Source: GCA-2746605 sp963704835
GTDB taxonomy: Bacteria > Bacteroidota > Ignavibacteria > Ignavibacteriales > Melioribacteraceae
Assembly (NCBI GenBank): GCA_963704835.1
Contig: CAVPHW010000020.1
Location: forward strand, 1 to 64,000
Length of the DNA stretch: 64,000 nucleotides
Direction: 5' to 3'
The notes under the pieces were generated by a model, which saw nothing but the letters and a program-made list of their open reading frames with translations, was not told the origin of the DNA and searched no databases. This document shows positions 1 to 9,077 of this stretch, in pieces; the first letter of the stretch is position 1; the number at the start of each line of letters is the position of its first letter. A program made the translations under genes and the position numbers.

Positions 1-356
1 AAGTTTGATTCAGCAGTAATCGCGGTAATCGTTGCTGAGAGTTCAATACCTTCAATTTCTGAAAATCCAACTACCTTAAAATTAAAAGTATAATTGATTT
101 TTTGTTTCACCAAATTGGAGATAGTTGAATCTGCTATAATTGACTCTGAATTTTCCGATGAAGTTGTCAACAGATATTTAAAAATATCTCCCTTTTTAAA
201 TTTATACTTTAACAATAATTTGGGACCAATTACTTCTTCCTTTGCTATTTGTTCGGTCTGATTATTTAATTCCGAATTTACTTCTTCCTTTTTATCATCC
301 TTGCCGCATCCAGCCAATAAAGTAACAACCATAATTATTAAGAAAAACCTTTTCAT
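1..356 (-). CDS. Lipoprotein of unknown function, 3' end cut by window edge
   Basis: The reading frame starts at an ATG at 356 and runs leftwards off the window with no stop, so only the first 118 residues are seen. The N-terminus MKRFFLIIMVVTLLAGCGKD is a lipoprotein signal peptide with lipobox LLAGC, so the mature protein should be lipid-anchored in the envelope. A Glu/Asn-rich linker follows, then a stretch containing LLLKYKFKKGDIFKYLL, the style of a beta-rich domain. It starts 10 bases after the muramidase stop and probably shares its transcript. I do not recognise the family. Confidence 0.7.
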   Translation of the reverse strand, partial: MKRFFLIIMVVTLLAGCGKDDKKEEVNSELNNQTEQIAKEEVIGPKLLLKYKFKKGDIFKYLLTTSSENSESIIADSTISNLVKQKINYTFNFKVVGFSEIEGIELSATITAITAESN

Positions 357-366
357 TCTATAACTC

Positions 367-1613
367 CTAGTACAGTAAATAATTCATTCTATTGTTTTTA
401 AATTCATTTAATTTTAATTGATACGACTCAATTATTTCTTCTGGAGGTTTTCCAGATTGTATATCTTTTCTAAAATTATCAGTACCCCAAAGTTTATCAA
501 TCCGCTTTCTCTAAATGTAAAATTTGAGGATACAATTTATTAAATACATAAATCAGTTTTACGCTAAATTCTATTGGATTAAATTTATTTCTATCAGTAA
601 CTTTAATTTAATTCCATTGCATTTTTCATTTACATATTTTGGGGAACTTGATTTATTTGGAATTGCAACTGGTGTAAATGTAGATTCCATTAATTCAACA
701 CCATCAAGTTGTATTTATTGATTTCAAAATTACATCTGCAGAATTAATAAATGGGCTTCCAAATTGTAAAAATGGTGAATTTGTTCCTCTTCCTTCAGAA
801 ATATTTGTTCCTTCTAATAAACAAAGCCTGGATAAATAAATGCTGTTTCTATATTTGGCATATTTGGACTAGGTGTTATCCAGGTAAATTGCTTTCGTCA
901 AAATAAAAATTGCGTTCCCAATTTTTCATTTTTATAATCTTTAAGTCTGCAGTGTCTTCTGTTCCTAAATTATCTTTTTGATTAAAATAATAGTGCAAAT
1001 TCACCAACTGTCATTCCATGCTTAATAGGTATTTCAGCAATACCAACAAAGGATTTAAATTCTTATCTAAGACTGGACCTTCAACAGTCATTCCGCTAAT
1101 TGGATTTGGTCTATCCAAAATAATAATTGGGATATTATTTTCTGCTGCAGCTTGAATTCCATAATACATTGTTGAAATAAAAGTATAGAATCTTGCCCCA
1201 ATATCTTGAATATCAAAAATAAGAATATCAATATCAGCCAACATTTCTTTTGTCGGTTTTCGTTTTTTTCCATAAAGTGAGTAAACAGGTAAACCGGTTT
1301 TTGAATCAATACCATCTTGATTGAGTTACCATCTGGAGCATCACCTCTAATTCCATGTTCTGGTCCAAATAAACTGATAATTTTAATACTTTTTTTTAAA
1401 AAATGTATCAACTAAATGAATTCCATTTTAAAATGGCGGTATGATTAGTAATAATTCCAATTTTTTATTTTCAATTAAATCAAATTTTTCAGAAACAATA
1501 AATCTGCACCAGCAATAACCTTTTTGGAATTTTCAGCATTTATACATCGATTTGAAAAAGTGAATGCAATGAGAATAATGATAATTAACAGTTGTTTTTT
1601 TGCTAACATCCAT
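367..1613 (-). pseudogene. namZ: DUF1343 / NamZ-type exo-N-acetylmuramidase, frame broken
   Basis: Fragments in different minus-strand frames line up end to end with the DUF1343 family, whose characterised member NamZ is an exo-beta-N-acetylmuramidase of cell-wall recycling. In order they are a signal-like N-terminus (KKQLLIIIILIAFTF), KVIAGADLL, FGPEHGIRGDAPDG, VYSLYGKKRKPT, DILIFDIQDIGARFYTFIS, IILDRPNPISG, and the family C-terminus WGTDNFRKD ending in MNYLLY and a stop at 367. The total length of about 414 codons fits the family. At least five frame changes are needed, several at short A/T runs, so this is more likely consensus error than decay. If one base is removed from the T run at 1595-1601 the start falls at 1613 (MDVSKKQLL). 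Confidence 0.75.
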
Positions 1614-2110
1614 GCTGAAAGTGTTAAACCATCCCATATTATATTTTCCTTAATTAGTTGTTCAAAATCATTTATTGAAATTTCAAATAGTTCAAATTCT
1701 TCTGTTATATCAGAAGGAAGGGGAGACTTGATTAGATTTGTTGCAATAAAAACTGTACAAATTTCATCTGACACTCCAGTATAAGGAGAGAATTCACCAA
1801 TCCTTTTTAGGTTTCCACTCATTCCTGATTCTTCTCTCAATTCTTTTAGTGCATTTTCTCTAATGTTAATCCATCTTCAACAGAACCACATGGAAATTCT
1901 AAACTTTCTTTTTGATTTAAATACCTGAATTGTTTTACAAGAAGATATTTTATTTTCTAGATAAAAGGAACAACCATTGTAGAACCAGGAGAGTGAACAT
2001 AATGATATTCACCAGTTTGTCACTTCAATTTCAAATTTATCTAAGTTATATTTCCAATGCTTATTCGTAAAAATTGTTTTCTGACTAAGTTTATCCATTT
2101 TAAAGCTCAT
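1585..2110 (-). pseudogene. NUDIX hydrolase, frame broken
   Basis: The ATG at 2110 overlaps the ndk stop (TAATG), which suggests translational coupling. Across three frames the protein reads MSFKMDKLSQKTIF, then HYVHSPGSTMVVPF, YLLVKQFRYLNQKESLEFPC, and a NUDIX box GSVEDG...ENALKELREESGM (G-x5-E-x7-REExEExG type), followed by GEFSPYTGVSDEICTVF. This resembles the ADP-sugar pyrophosphatase branch, which removes nucleotide-linked metabolites, but the substrate cannot be read off. As sequenced, the frame runs straight into the muramidase gene. Losing one base of the seven-base T run at 1595-1601 restores a stop at 1585-1587 and a short gene overlap, so the apparent fusion is probably an artefact. 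Confidence 0.75.
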
Positions 2111-2541
2111 TAAAAACCGTTATTCTCAAGTAATTCTTTTCTTGAGAAAAAATGTGAAATTTCTAATGCAGCATTTTCATCAGAATCAGAACCATGAACA
2201 ATATTTTTTTCAATACTTTCAGCATACAATTTTCTAATTGTTCCATCTTCTGCATTTTCAGGATTAGTAGCACCAATAAGTTTTCTAAAATCAGCAACTG
2301 CATTTTCTTTTTCTAAGGCAATTGGCACGCAAGGACCAGATGTCATATAAGCAAGAAGATCATTAAAGAAAGGTCTTTCTTTATGAATTTCATAAAAACC
2401 ACCAGCTGAATCACTGGTTAATCTTGTCATTTTCATTGCTAAAATTTTAAATCCAGCTTCATTTATTTTTTGAACAACTTGTCCAATTAAATTTTTTTCA
2501 ACACAATCCGGTTTAAGGATTGCTAATGTTCTTTTACCCAA
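2110..2541 (-). CDS. ndk: Nucleoside diphosphate kinase
   Basis: The enzyme transfers the gamma phosphate between nucleoside di- and triphosphates through a phospho-histidine, balancing cytoplasmic NTP and dNTP pools. The 143 residues match the family length. They begin KRTLAILKPDCVEKNLIG and contain the active-site segment NIVHGSDSDENA with the catalytic His (about residue 115). The start is TTG at 2541 with GGAGA about eight bases upstream; an ATG could have been lost to an indel. It lies downstream of sucD across a hairpin and is coupled to the NUDIX gene. The frame is intact. Confidence 0.97.
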   Translation of the reverse strand: MGKRTLAILKPDCVEKNLIGQVVQKINEAGFKILAMKMTRLTSDSAGGFYEIHKERPFFNDLLAYMTSGPCVPIALEKENAVADFRKLIGATNPENAEDGTIRKLYAESIEKNIVHGSDSDENAALEISHFFSRKELLENNGF

Positions 2542-2572
2542 AATATTTCTCCAATAAATTTATAAAATTAAA

Positions 2573-2597
2573 TATGCCGAAAGAATTGTTCGGCATA
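2573..2597 (-). terminator. Hairpin between sucD and ndk
   Basis: A perfect 9-bp stem (TATGCCGAA / TTCGGCATA) with a 7-base loop lies between the sucD stop and the ndk start. On the minus strand it is followed by an AT-rich but not purely T tract, so it may act as a weak terminator or RNA-stabilising hairpin after sucD. Confidence 0.55.
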
Positions 2598-2636
2598 TAG
2601 TAAAATATCAAATATTTAATCTATTTTATTTTCTTT

Positions 2637-3518
2637 TTAGCTTTTTAATGCATTTAAAGCTTTTTGCATTGTAACACCAATATCAGCAGGACTTTCAACA
2701 ACATGAATTCCAGCTTTCTTCATAACTTTCATTTTTTCAGCTGCAGTTCCTTTTCCACCAGAAATAATTGCTCCAGCATGTCCCATTCTTCTTCCGGGAG
2801 GTGCTGTTCTTCCAGCAATAAAACCTACAACCGGTTTCTTTACATTTTTCTTAATGAATTCAGCAGCTTCTTCTTCAGCAGTTCCGCCAATTTCACCAAT
2901 CATTACAATTCCTTCAGTGTTTGGATCATCATTAAATAATTTTACAATATCAATAAATTGAGAACCGATAACAGGATCACCGCCAATACCAACACAAGTT
3001 GATTGACCAATTTTAAGATCAGTTAATTGTTTAACTGCTTCGTAAGTTAAAGTTCCACTTCTTGAAACAACACCTACTTTACCTTTTTTATGAATAAATC
3101 CTGGCATAATTCCAATTTTTGCTTTCCCTGGAGAAATAACTCCAGGGCAGTTTGGACCAACTAATCTTACATCCATTTTTTTAATTGAATTGTAAACTTT
3201 AACCATATCTTTTGCCGGAATTCCTTCCGTAATACAAACTACTAATTTTATTCCAGCATTTGCTGCTTCAAGAATTGCATCTGCAGCAAATGCTGGTGGA
3301 ACAAAAATTACAGATGCTTCTGCTTTTTTTTCTTTTACAGCATCTTCAACTGTATTATAAACTGGAACACCTAAATGCTTAGTTCCACCTTTACCAGGTG
3401 TAACACCAGCAACAACATTTGTTCCATATTCAATCATTTGACCAGCATGAAATGAACCTTCACTACCGGTAATTCCTTGCACAACTACTTTTGTTTTTTT
3501 CTCAAGTAAAATGCTCAT
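2637..3518 (-). CDS. sucD: Succinyl-CoA ligase (ADP-forming) alpha subunit
   Basis: This is the alpha subunit of succinyl-CoA synthetase, which interconverts succinyl-CoA and succinate with ATP formation in the TCA cycle. Its 293 residues are the normal length. The N-terminal CoA-binding domain has VVQGITGSEGSFHAGQMIEYGTNVVAGVTPGKGG. VGPNCPGVISPG and VVSRSGTLTYE follow, and the phosphorylated His lies in GHAGAIISGGKG (about residue 248). The beta subunit gene (sucC) is not adjacent on this side. The gene is intact, which stands out in a region where most genes are frame-broken. The start is ATG at 3518 and a 126-base gap separates it from the divergent nitroreductase. Confidence 0.98.
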   Translation of the reverse strand: MSILLEKKTKVVVQGITGSEGSFHAGQMIEYGTNVVAGVTPGKGGTKHLGVPVYNTVEDAVKEKKAEASVIFVPPAFAADAILEAANAGIKLVVCITEGIPAKDMVKVYNSIKKMDVRLVGPNCPGVISPGKAKIGIMPGFIHKKGKVGVVSRSGTLTYEAVKQLTDLKIGQSTCVGIGGDPVIGSQFIDIVKLFNDDPNTEGIVMIGEIGGTAEEEAAEFIKKNVKKPVVGFIAGRTAPPGRRMGHAGAIISGGKGTAAEKMKVMKKAGIHVVESPADIGVTMQKALNALKS

Positions 3519-3644
3519 TATAATTCCCTTGATTAGATTTAATTTCAGAAAACTTATCTTAAAACTTAATAAAAAAATGTGTAAAATAGAGGAAGCAATT
3601 TATTGTAAGAAATATTTATAATTACAAAAAGGTTTGAGGAAAAT

Positions 3645-4332
3645 TTGAAAAAATTTATTGAGCTAAAAAATTATATAAAGCTATCTGAAGAAGAAATGAT
3701 GGTAAAATCAGAAATTATTTAATCAGTTAATGCAAACCAGAAGAACTGTTAGAGAATTTTCAACTGAATCAGTTAAATATTGAAGTAATTAATAATTGTA
3801 TTAAAACTGCTAATTCTGCTCCAAGTGGTGCAAATAAACAACCATGGCATTTTGTTATAGTTAAAAGATCCAAAAGTTAAAAAATAAAATAAGGTTGAGG
3901 CTGAAAAGGAAGAAAGGGAATTTTACAGTGGAAAAGCACCAAAAGAATGGTTAATTGATTTAGAACCATTTGAAACAAATGAAAGCAAACCTTTTTTAGA
4001 AGAAGCTCCTATCTTAATTGCAATTTTTGAAGAGAAATATTCTATTGATGAAGAAGGAAACCAACATAAAAATTATTATACAAAAGAATCAGTAGGAATT
4101 GCAACCGGAATGCTAATAACTGCTATTCATAATGCTGGACTTGTAAGTCTTAACACATACTCCAAGTCCAATGAATTTTTTAAATAAAATACTTGAAAGA
4201 CCAAAAAACGAAAAACCATTTTTACTTTTAGTTGTTGGTTACCCAAAGGAGGGAACTAAGGTTCCGAATATTAAAGCGAAAAACTTTAGAAAAGATTACG
4301 ACTATAAAATAAAAAAGCCAGTTCAAATTTAA
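3645..4332 (+). pseudogene. Nitroreductase-family flavoprotein, frame broken
   Basis: Joined over about four frame changes the product reads LKKFIELKNYIKLSEEEM, QTRRTVREFSTES, IKTANSAPSGANKQPWHFVIV, GKAPKEWLIDLEPF, YTKESVGIATGMLITAIHNAG, THTPSPMNFLNKILERP and PFLLLVVGYPKEGTKVP. The R-R-T-V-R-E-F start, the SAPSGANKQPWHF flavin-binding segment and the THTPSPMNFL segment mark the nitroreductase superfamily, close to the iodotyrosine-deiodinase-like branch that uses FMN. The substrate is unknown. The TTG at 3645 has GAGGA 4 bases upstream and is my start choice. The stop at 4330-4332 falls inside the hairpin that follows. The breaks look like sequence errors. Confidence 0.75.
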
Positions 4333-4336
4333 CTGG
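4318..4336 (-). terminator. Rho-independent terminator
   Basis: A 6-bp stem CCAGTT / AACTGG with a 7-base loop is followed on the minus strand by CTTTTTTATTTT, a good T tract. It would end a leftward transcript from the small gene at about 4563. On the plus strand it overlaps the nitroreductase stop and is followed only by ACTTTAAAAA. Confidence 0.6.
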
Positions 4337-4339
4337 ACT

Positions 4340-4563
4340 TTAAAAATCCTGGAAATAATGAATATTAGTGTGAAGTGAGGTTTAGCTGGATTATCAATTT
4401 TCATGTTTTCAAATTTTGATTGTAATTTATCTGGATTATGAATAAGTGTTGGTAAACATTGGGTGCAAATCCAATGCTGGATTTGAAGCAAATGTTAATT
4501 GATACTAAAGGTGCAGTAGTTTCTTCATTTTCACAGTTGATACATTTATTTAATTTTTGTCAT
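4340..4563 (-). pseudogene. Possible small zinc-ribbon protein, frame broken
   Basis: Two CxxC pairs appear in neighbouring minus-strand frames: KCINCENEETTAPLVSIN and then IQHWICTQCLPTLIHNPDKL. Joined after an ATG at 4563 they would make a protein of about 65-70 residues with a four-cysteine zinc ribbon. The frame must change twice, near the A runs at 4553-4557 and around 4490, and the exact end is unclear. The product is not assigned to a family. The strong minus-strand terminator at 4318-4336 supports a real leftward transcript here. Confidence 0.35.
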
Positions 4564-4647
4564 TTTCATCATTTTTATATAATTATCTTTCAATGCTGAA
4601 TTATTTCTCTCGAATTAAATGTTGAATCTTCTGAAACATGAGATCAA

Positions 4648-6065
4648 CTAGATTCTAATTATTTTTTTTACAAAACTAAAAAGCAAATCTTCTTCAAACT
4701 GATCTGCCATAAGCTGCATTCCAATTGGTAATCCATTACTATCATTTCCAATAGGAATATTTATTCCAGGAATACCAGCTAAATTTGCAGAAGTGGTATA
4801 AATATCACCCAAGATACATTGCAAGCGGATCTTCAGTTTTTTCTCCAATTTTAAATGCCGTTGTTGGAGTTGTTGGAGATAAAATTAAGTCTACTTTGCT
4901 CAAATGCATTTTCAAAGTCATTCCTAATTAGTCTTCTTACTTGTTGAGCTTTTTTATAATAGGCATCGTAATATCCTGCTGATAAAACATAAGTCCCAAG
5001 CATAATTCTTCTTTTAACTTCTTTGCCAAAACCTTCGGACCTCGATTTTGTATACATCTGTTTCAAATTTACTTTATCAGGAGTTCTATAACCATAACGT
5101 GCACCATCAAATCTTGCTAGATTAGAAGAAGCTTCTGCAGTAGTTAAAATATAATATGTTGCAATTGAATATTCAGTTTTTGGTAAACTGATTTCAATTA
5201 TTTCAACTCCATTTGCCTTAATAATTTCAATTTGCTTATCAATAGCATCTTTTATTCTCTGCATTTAATCCTTCACCAAAATACTCTTTGGGAACACCAA
5301 TTTTTAGATTATCAGTATTACTTAGAAAATTTAGTATAAGCTGGAACTTCAATATTTTCAGAAGTTGAATCCATTGAATCAAATCCGGAAATTACTTCTT
5401 GAACTAAAGCAATGTCATCAATATTATTTGCAAAAGCGACCAATTGAATCGAATGAAGAGGCAAAAGCATTTAATCCGTAACGAGAGACTCTGCCATAAC
5501 TTGGTTTTAAGTCCATATATCCCGCAAAATGAAGCAGGTTGTCTAATTGAACCACCAGTATCGGTGCCAATGCTACATCACATAAGCCGGCAGCAACAGC
5601 CACAGCAGAACCACCGCTTGAACCACCTGGTACATATTCTTTGTTTACTAGGATTTTTTACTGGCCAAAATATGAGTTTTCATTCGAAGAACCCATTGCA
5701 AATTCATCACAATTGGTTTTGCCAATTATTATTGCATCTTCGTCTATTAAGTTTTTGTACAGCAGTTGCAGTGTATAATGATTGAAAATTTTCTAAAATT
5801 TTTGAAGAACATGTAAGTGGTTTATCTTCAATTGCAAGAACATCTTTAATAGCAATAACCATTCCAGCCAATTTGCCGGCAGAACCATTTTTTATTTTTT
5901 GTTCAACTATTTTCAGCAGAATTAATAGCATCTTCAAAAACAAAATTGAAAGCATTTAATATCTTTATTTCTTTCAATTTCATTCAAGAAAATATTCTAC
6001 ATTCTCTTTTAGAGAGATTGAGCCATTTTTAAGCAGTTCTAATTTTTCGTAGAAGTTTTTATACT
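4648..6065 (-). pseudogene. gatA: Glu/Asp-tRNA(Gln/Asn) amidotransferase subunit A, frame broken
   Basis: GatA is the amidase subunit of GatCAB, which converts Glu-tRNA(Gln) to Gln-tRNA(Gln). Pieces in successive frames read EKLELLKNGSISLKENVEYF, GKLAGMVIAIKDVLAIEDKP, NCDEFAMGSSNENSYFGPV, VPGGSSGGSAVAVAAGLCDV, GTDTGGSIRQPASFCGIYG, GRVSRYGLNAFASSFDSIG, ARFDGARYGYR, and the C-terminus LGDIYTTSANLAGIPGINIP...FEEDLLFSFVKK. The amidase Lys (IAIKDV) and the Gly/Ser signature are present. Total length of about 471 codons is normal. At least six single-base shifts break it. GatA is normally essential where there is no GlnRS, so sequence error is the likely cause. The exact start near 6065 cannot be fixed. 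Confidence 0.85.
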
Positions 6066-6101
6066 GTAATCAAGCAGCAATAAAACCTTTATTTTTTCTT
6101 A

Positions 6102-6284
6102 TCAGACTTTAACTTCATCTTTAATTTCTGTTATATCTTCTTCAACTTCTTTAACAGCTTTTTTAAATTCTTTCATGCCTTTGCCAATTCCTTGAGCAAG
6201 TTCGGGAATTTTTTTAGCACCAAAAAGAAGTATTATTGCAACAATAATAAAAATTATTTCGGTTGCACCTAAACTTCCAAACAT
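6102..6284 (-). CDS. tatA: Twin-arginine translocase subunit TatA
   Basis: TatA forms the variable pore of the Tat system that exports folded proteins. The 60 residues hold one N-terminal membrane helix (EIIFIIVAIILLFGAKKIPELA) with the conserved FGxxKxPE motif, then an amphipathic helix (GIGKGMKEFKKAVKEVEED) and a charged tail. TGAGG precedes the ATG. It lies 7 bases after the purQ stop in the same direction. At least one likely Tat substrate occurs in this window, the D-aminoacylase at 28497. TatC is not seen. Confidence 0.95.
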   Translation of the reverse strand: MFGSLGATEIIFIIVAIILLFGAKKIPELAQGIGKGMKEFKKAVKEVEEDITEIKDEVKV

Positions 6285-6291
6285 AATTACC

Positions 6292-6994
6292 TCAATTTAT
6301 TTTATATAAATTATTTACAATAGATTTAAAAATTTGTTGACCGTCTGTATTCCCCAAAATTGGGTCGCATGCTCTTTCCGGATGCGGCATCATTCCAAGA
6401 ACATTTCCTTTCTTATTGATAATACCGGCTATATTTAGTTTAGAACCGTTAGGATTAAATCATATGATCAACCACTCCATTTCCATCAGAATACTCAAAC
6501 AATATTTGGTTATTCTCCCTTAACGATGTTAAAGTTTCATCATCTGCATAATAGTTACCTTCGCCATGAGCAATAGGAATTGAGATGACATCTTTTTCAA
6601 TATTATTTGTAAAAATGGATCCTTTATTTACAACTTTTAGAAATACATCTTTACAAACAAATTTTAATGATTCATTCTTTGTCATAGCTCCTGGTAACAA
6701 TCCGGTTTCTAATAATACCTGAAAACCGTTGCAAATACCAATTATAATTCCACCAGAGTTTGCAAATGAAATTACTTCTTCCATAATAGGTGAAAACTTT
6801 GCAATAGCACCAGTTCTTAAATAATCACCATAAGAAAATCCGCCAGGCAAAATAATTACATCACTATTTTTAATACTGGTATCTTTATGCCATAAAAATT
6901 CAGCATCATAACCTAATATTTTCTTTACCGCATAATAAGCATCATGATCGCAATTTGAACCGGGAAATTCTACAATTCCAAATTTAGGCTTCAT
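6292..6994 (-). pseudogene. purQ: Phosphoribosylformylglycinamidine synthase, glutaminase subunit, one frameshift
   Basis: PurQ supplies ammonia from glutamine to PurL in the fourth step of purine synthesis. The frame from 6994 gives a class I glutaminase: FGIVEFPGSNCDHDAYYAV, PGGFSYGDYLRTGAIAKFSP and the nucleophile elbow GICNGFQVLLE with the catalytic Cys. The frame breaks near 6460 after NGVVDHMI. The next frame supplies NPNGSKLNIAGIINKKGNV and GMMPHPERACDP, carrying the catalytic His and Glu, and ends in a TGA at 6292-6294. The combined length of about 233 residues is normal. It overlaps purS by 11 bases. Confidence 0.9.
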
Positions 6995-7241
6995 TTACTT
7001 CTTCAATTTTATATTCAAAATCTTCCATAATTGGGTTACTCAGTAGTTTTTCTGAGTATTCTTTTATTTCTTTCTCAGCCGATTCATAGCTAGAGGTATT
7101 TACAAAAAATTCCACATATTTACCAATGCGTGTGCCAGAAACATTAGAAAAACCGAGCAGCTTTGCTCCTTGTTCAGCCGCTTTCCCTTGTGGATCTAAA
7201 ATATCTTTTCTTGTTCTGATTATGATAGTTGCTTTGTACAA
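6984..7241 (-). CDS. purS: Phosphoribosylformylglycinamidine synthase subunit PurS
   Basis: PurS is the small subunit that bridges PurQ and PurL in the multi-subunit FGAM synthase found in Gram-positive, archaeal and Bacteroidota/Chlorobi-type genomes. The 85 residues have the family's features: MYKATIIIRTRKDILDPQGKA, LLGFSNVSGTRIGKYVEF, and a C-terminal helix ending NPIMEDFEYKIEEV. The gene is intact and overlaps the purQ start, as expected for coupled expression. PurL is not in this window. Confidence 0.95.
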   Translation of the reverse strand: MYKATIIIRTRKDILDPQGKAAEQGAKLLGFSNVSGTRIGKYVEFFVNTSSYESAEKEIKEYSEKLLSNPIMEDFEYKIEEVNEA

Positions 7242-7260
7242 TTTTTTCTCAATTTTATTA

Positions 7261-7985
7261 TTAAAACATGCTGAACAATAATAGTCTAAACAACAATTTT
7301 TTTATAAAGTGTCTAAAAATTCCAAATAATACAATCCCTAAAAAAATATAAAACAGTGCAGTCCCATCCGTTAAAAAAGTAAGAATCAACCCTACAATTG
7401 TAAAAGCTAAATAAATTGGTTTTCCTCTTAAAGTTGATTTATTTAGTTTAGGAAATGCAGAATATTTAATATTACTTACCATTGAAAATGAAACCAAAAT
7501 TACCAAAGGAATTGAAGCAAAATAGAAGGGCTGAACAAATTCACCATTATTATGAACATAATAAACAAACATTGCAATTGTAATGGCTGAAAGGGGAATT
7601 GGTAATCCTTTAAAATCACCTTTGGTTTCTAAATTCTACAATTTGAGAATTAAATCGTGCCAATCTTAATGCTCCAAATATTAAGCAGAAATGCACTAAT
7701 TAAAATTCCAATCGCACCTAATTTATAAAAATGAAAACTATAAATTAAAAAAGCCGGAGCAGCACCAAAACTAACAATATCAGCTAATGAATCTAGTTCA
7801 ACTCCAAATTGACTAGTAGTTTTTAATAATCGGGCAGCAATTCCATCAATTAAATCAAAGATAGAAGCAGCAAATATCATTACCGCGGCAAGTTGGAAAT
7901 CACCTTTGCTTGTAAAAATGATAGAAAGAAATCCACTAAGTAGACTAAATGCAGTAATTGTATTTGGGATGTAAGATTTTTTCAT
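7261..7985 (-). pseudogene. pssA: CDP-diacylglycerol-serine O-phosphatidyltransferase, frame broken
   Basis: The enzyme makes phosphatidylserine from CDP-diacylglycerol and serine in the inner membrane. The first part (from 7985) reads KKSYIPNTITAFSLLSGFLS and carries the CDP-alcohol phosphatidyltransferase signature DLIDGIAARLLKTTSQFGVELDSLAD. After breaks near 7690 and 7600 the rest reads GALRLARFNSQIVEF and a run of membrane helices ending near 7261. The total of about 240 residues fits type II PssA. It follows psd by two bases, so phosphatidylserine synthesis and decarboxylation are coupled. The breaks fall in a region full of similar indels. Confidence 0.88.
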
Positions 7986-7987
7986 TA

Positions 7988-8633
7988 TTAGTTAATCTCA
8001 AAAAGAATAGTTTCACCAGCAGCTGTAATATCACCTTCCTTGACTTTCAATTTCCAATTTTTTGGAACAATTACATCAACTCTGCTGCCAAATTTAATCA
8101 TTCCAAATCGTTTCACCCATTTTCACTGAATCACCCATTTTAAGATCATAGACAATTCTTCGAGCAACCATTCCGGCTACTTGTGTAAAAAAAACTTTGC
8201 CAAATTTGGAAGAATACCAATTTCAGATCTTTCATTTCGTTCATCGGCTTTATCATGGTAAGCTACTAAATATTCACCTTTTATATATTTAAGATAATCA
8301 ACTTTTCCGTCAATTGGAATTCTATTAACATGAACATTTAATGGAGACATAAAAATTGAAACTTGAATAGCTTCTTCCTTTAAAAATCTTTCATCAAATA
8401 CATCTTTAATAATTAAAATTTTACCATCTGCTGGAGCAATAACAATTTTATCTTTTAGGAATTGTTCTTTCAGGATCTCTAAAAAAGTTTAATGTAAAGA
8501 CTAAGATAAATATCCCAAAATCAAAATAGGATATTTTACATAACCATTTTCCACAAAAATTGAAATTGCAATTAACACAAAAGAAATAATTGCTGCAATT
8601 CCAATTGTCGAATAACCGTATTTGGTTAAGCAT
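7988..8633 (-). pseudogene. psd: Phosphatidylserine decarboxylase proenzyme, frame broken
   Basis: Psd turns phosphatidylserine into phosphatidylethanolamine using a pyruvoyl group formed by self-cleavage. Across frames it reads ISFVLIAISIFVENGYVKYP, LNFFRDPERTIP, IVIAPADGKILIIKDVFDE, VSIFMSPLNVHVNRIPIDG, and near the C-terminus RFGMIKFGSRVDVIVPKNW, where the GS pair is the self-cleavage site of the short Psd type. The length of about 215 residues matches that type. The ATG at 8633 is the first gene of the leftward block. The stop lies two bases before the pssA start. Several single-base shifts break the frame. Confidence 0.88.
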
Positions 8634-8749
8634 AATGAATTCCGCTTAATAGTAAACAACAAAACTAACATATTATTATAATAATTTCATTAAATTTAAT
8701 TCTTTAAATAAGATTAATTAGAAAGCAATAAATAGATTTCGGAGGAATT

Positions 8750-9076
8750 ATGAAAGGAAATATGGCAGGAATGATGAAGCAAATTCAGAAAATGCAAGCG
8801 GATATGCAAAAAACTCAAGCTGAATTAGCAAATAAGACTGTTACAGCTGAAAGCGGTGGTGGAATGGTTAAAGCTACTTGTAACGGTCAAAAAGAAATAG
8901 TTTCTTTAGAAATTGATGAAGAAATTGCAAAATCTGGTGATAAAGAAATGATGGAAGACTTAATTGTTGCTGCAGTTAATAAAGCATTAGAAGCTGCTGG
9001 TAAAATGGCAGAAGAAGATCTTGGTAATGTTACAAAAGGAATGATTCCACCCGGATTAAATATTCCAGGATTTTAA
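8750..9076 (+). CDS. ybaB: YbaB/EbfC family nucleoid-associated protein
   Basis: This 108-residue DNA-binding protein has the family layout: a Met/Gln/Lys-rich N-terminal helix (MMKQIQKMQADMQKTQAELA), the beta strand segment VTAESGGGMVKATCNGQKEIVSLEID, and a C-terminal helix (AAVNKALEAAGKMAEE). An excellent GGAGG lies 6 bases before the ATG. It directly precedes recR, the conserved ybaB-recR pairing, and leads the rightward operon. The 116-base gap from the divergent psd should hold both promoters. Confidence 0.96.
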   Translation: MKGNMAGMMKQIQKMQADMQKTQAELANKTVTAESGGGMVKATCNGQKEIVSLEIDEEIAKSGDKEMMEDLIVAAVNKALEAAGKMAEEDLGNVTKGMIPPGLNIPGF

Positions 9077-9077
9077 T

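Noticed and set aside
524..721. Plus-strand 65-residue frame
   Set aside because: It is opposite the C-terminal half of the DUF1343 muramidase, whose minus-strand protein signatures are clear.
5444..5785. Plus-strand 113-residue frame
   Set aside because: It lies opposite gatA. Its Gln/His-rich composition is the reverse of the conserved Gly/Ser amidase region.
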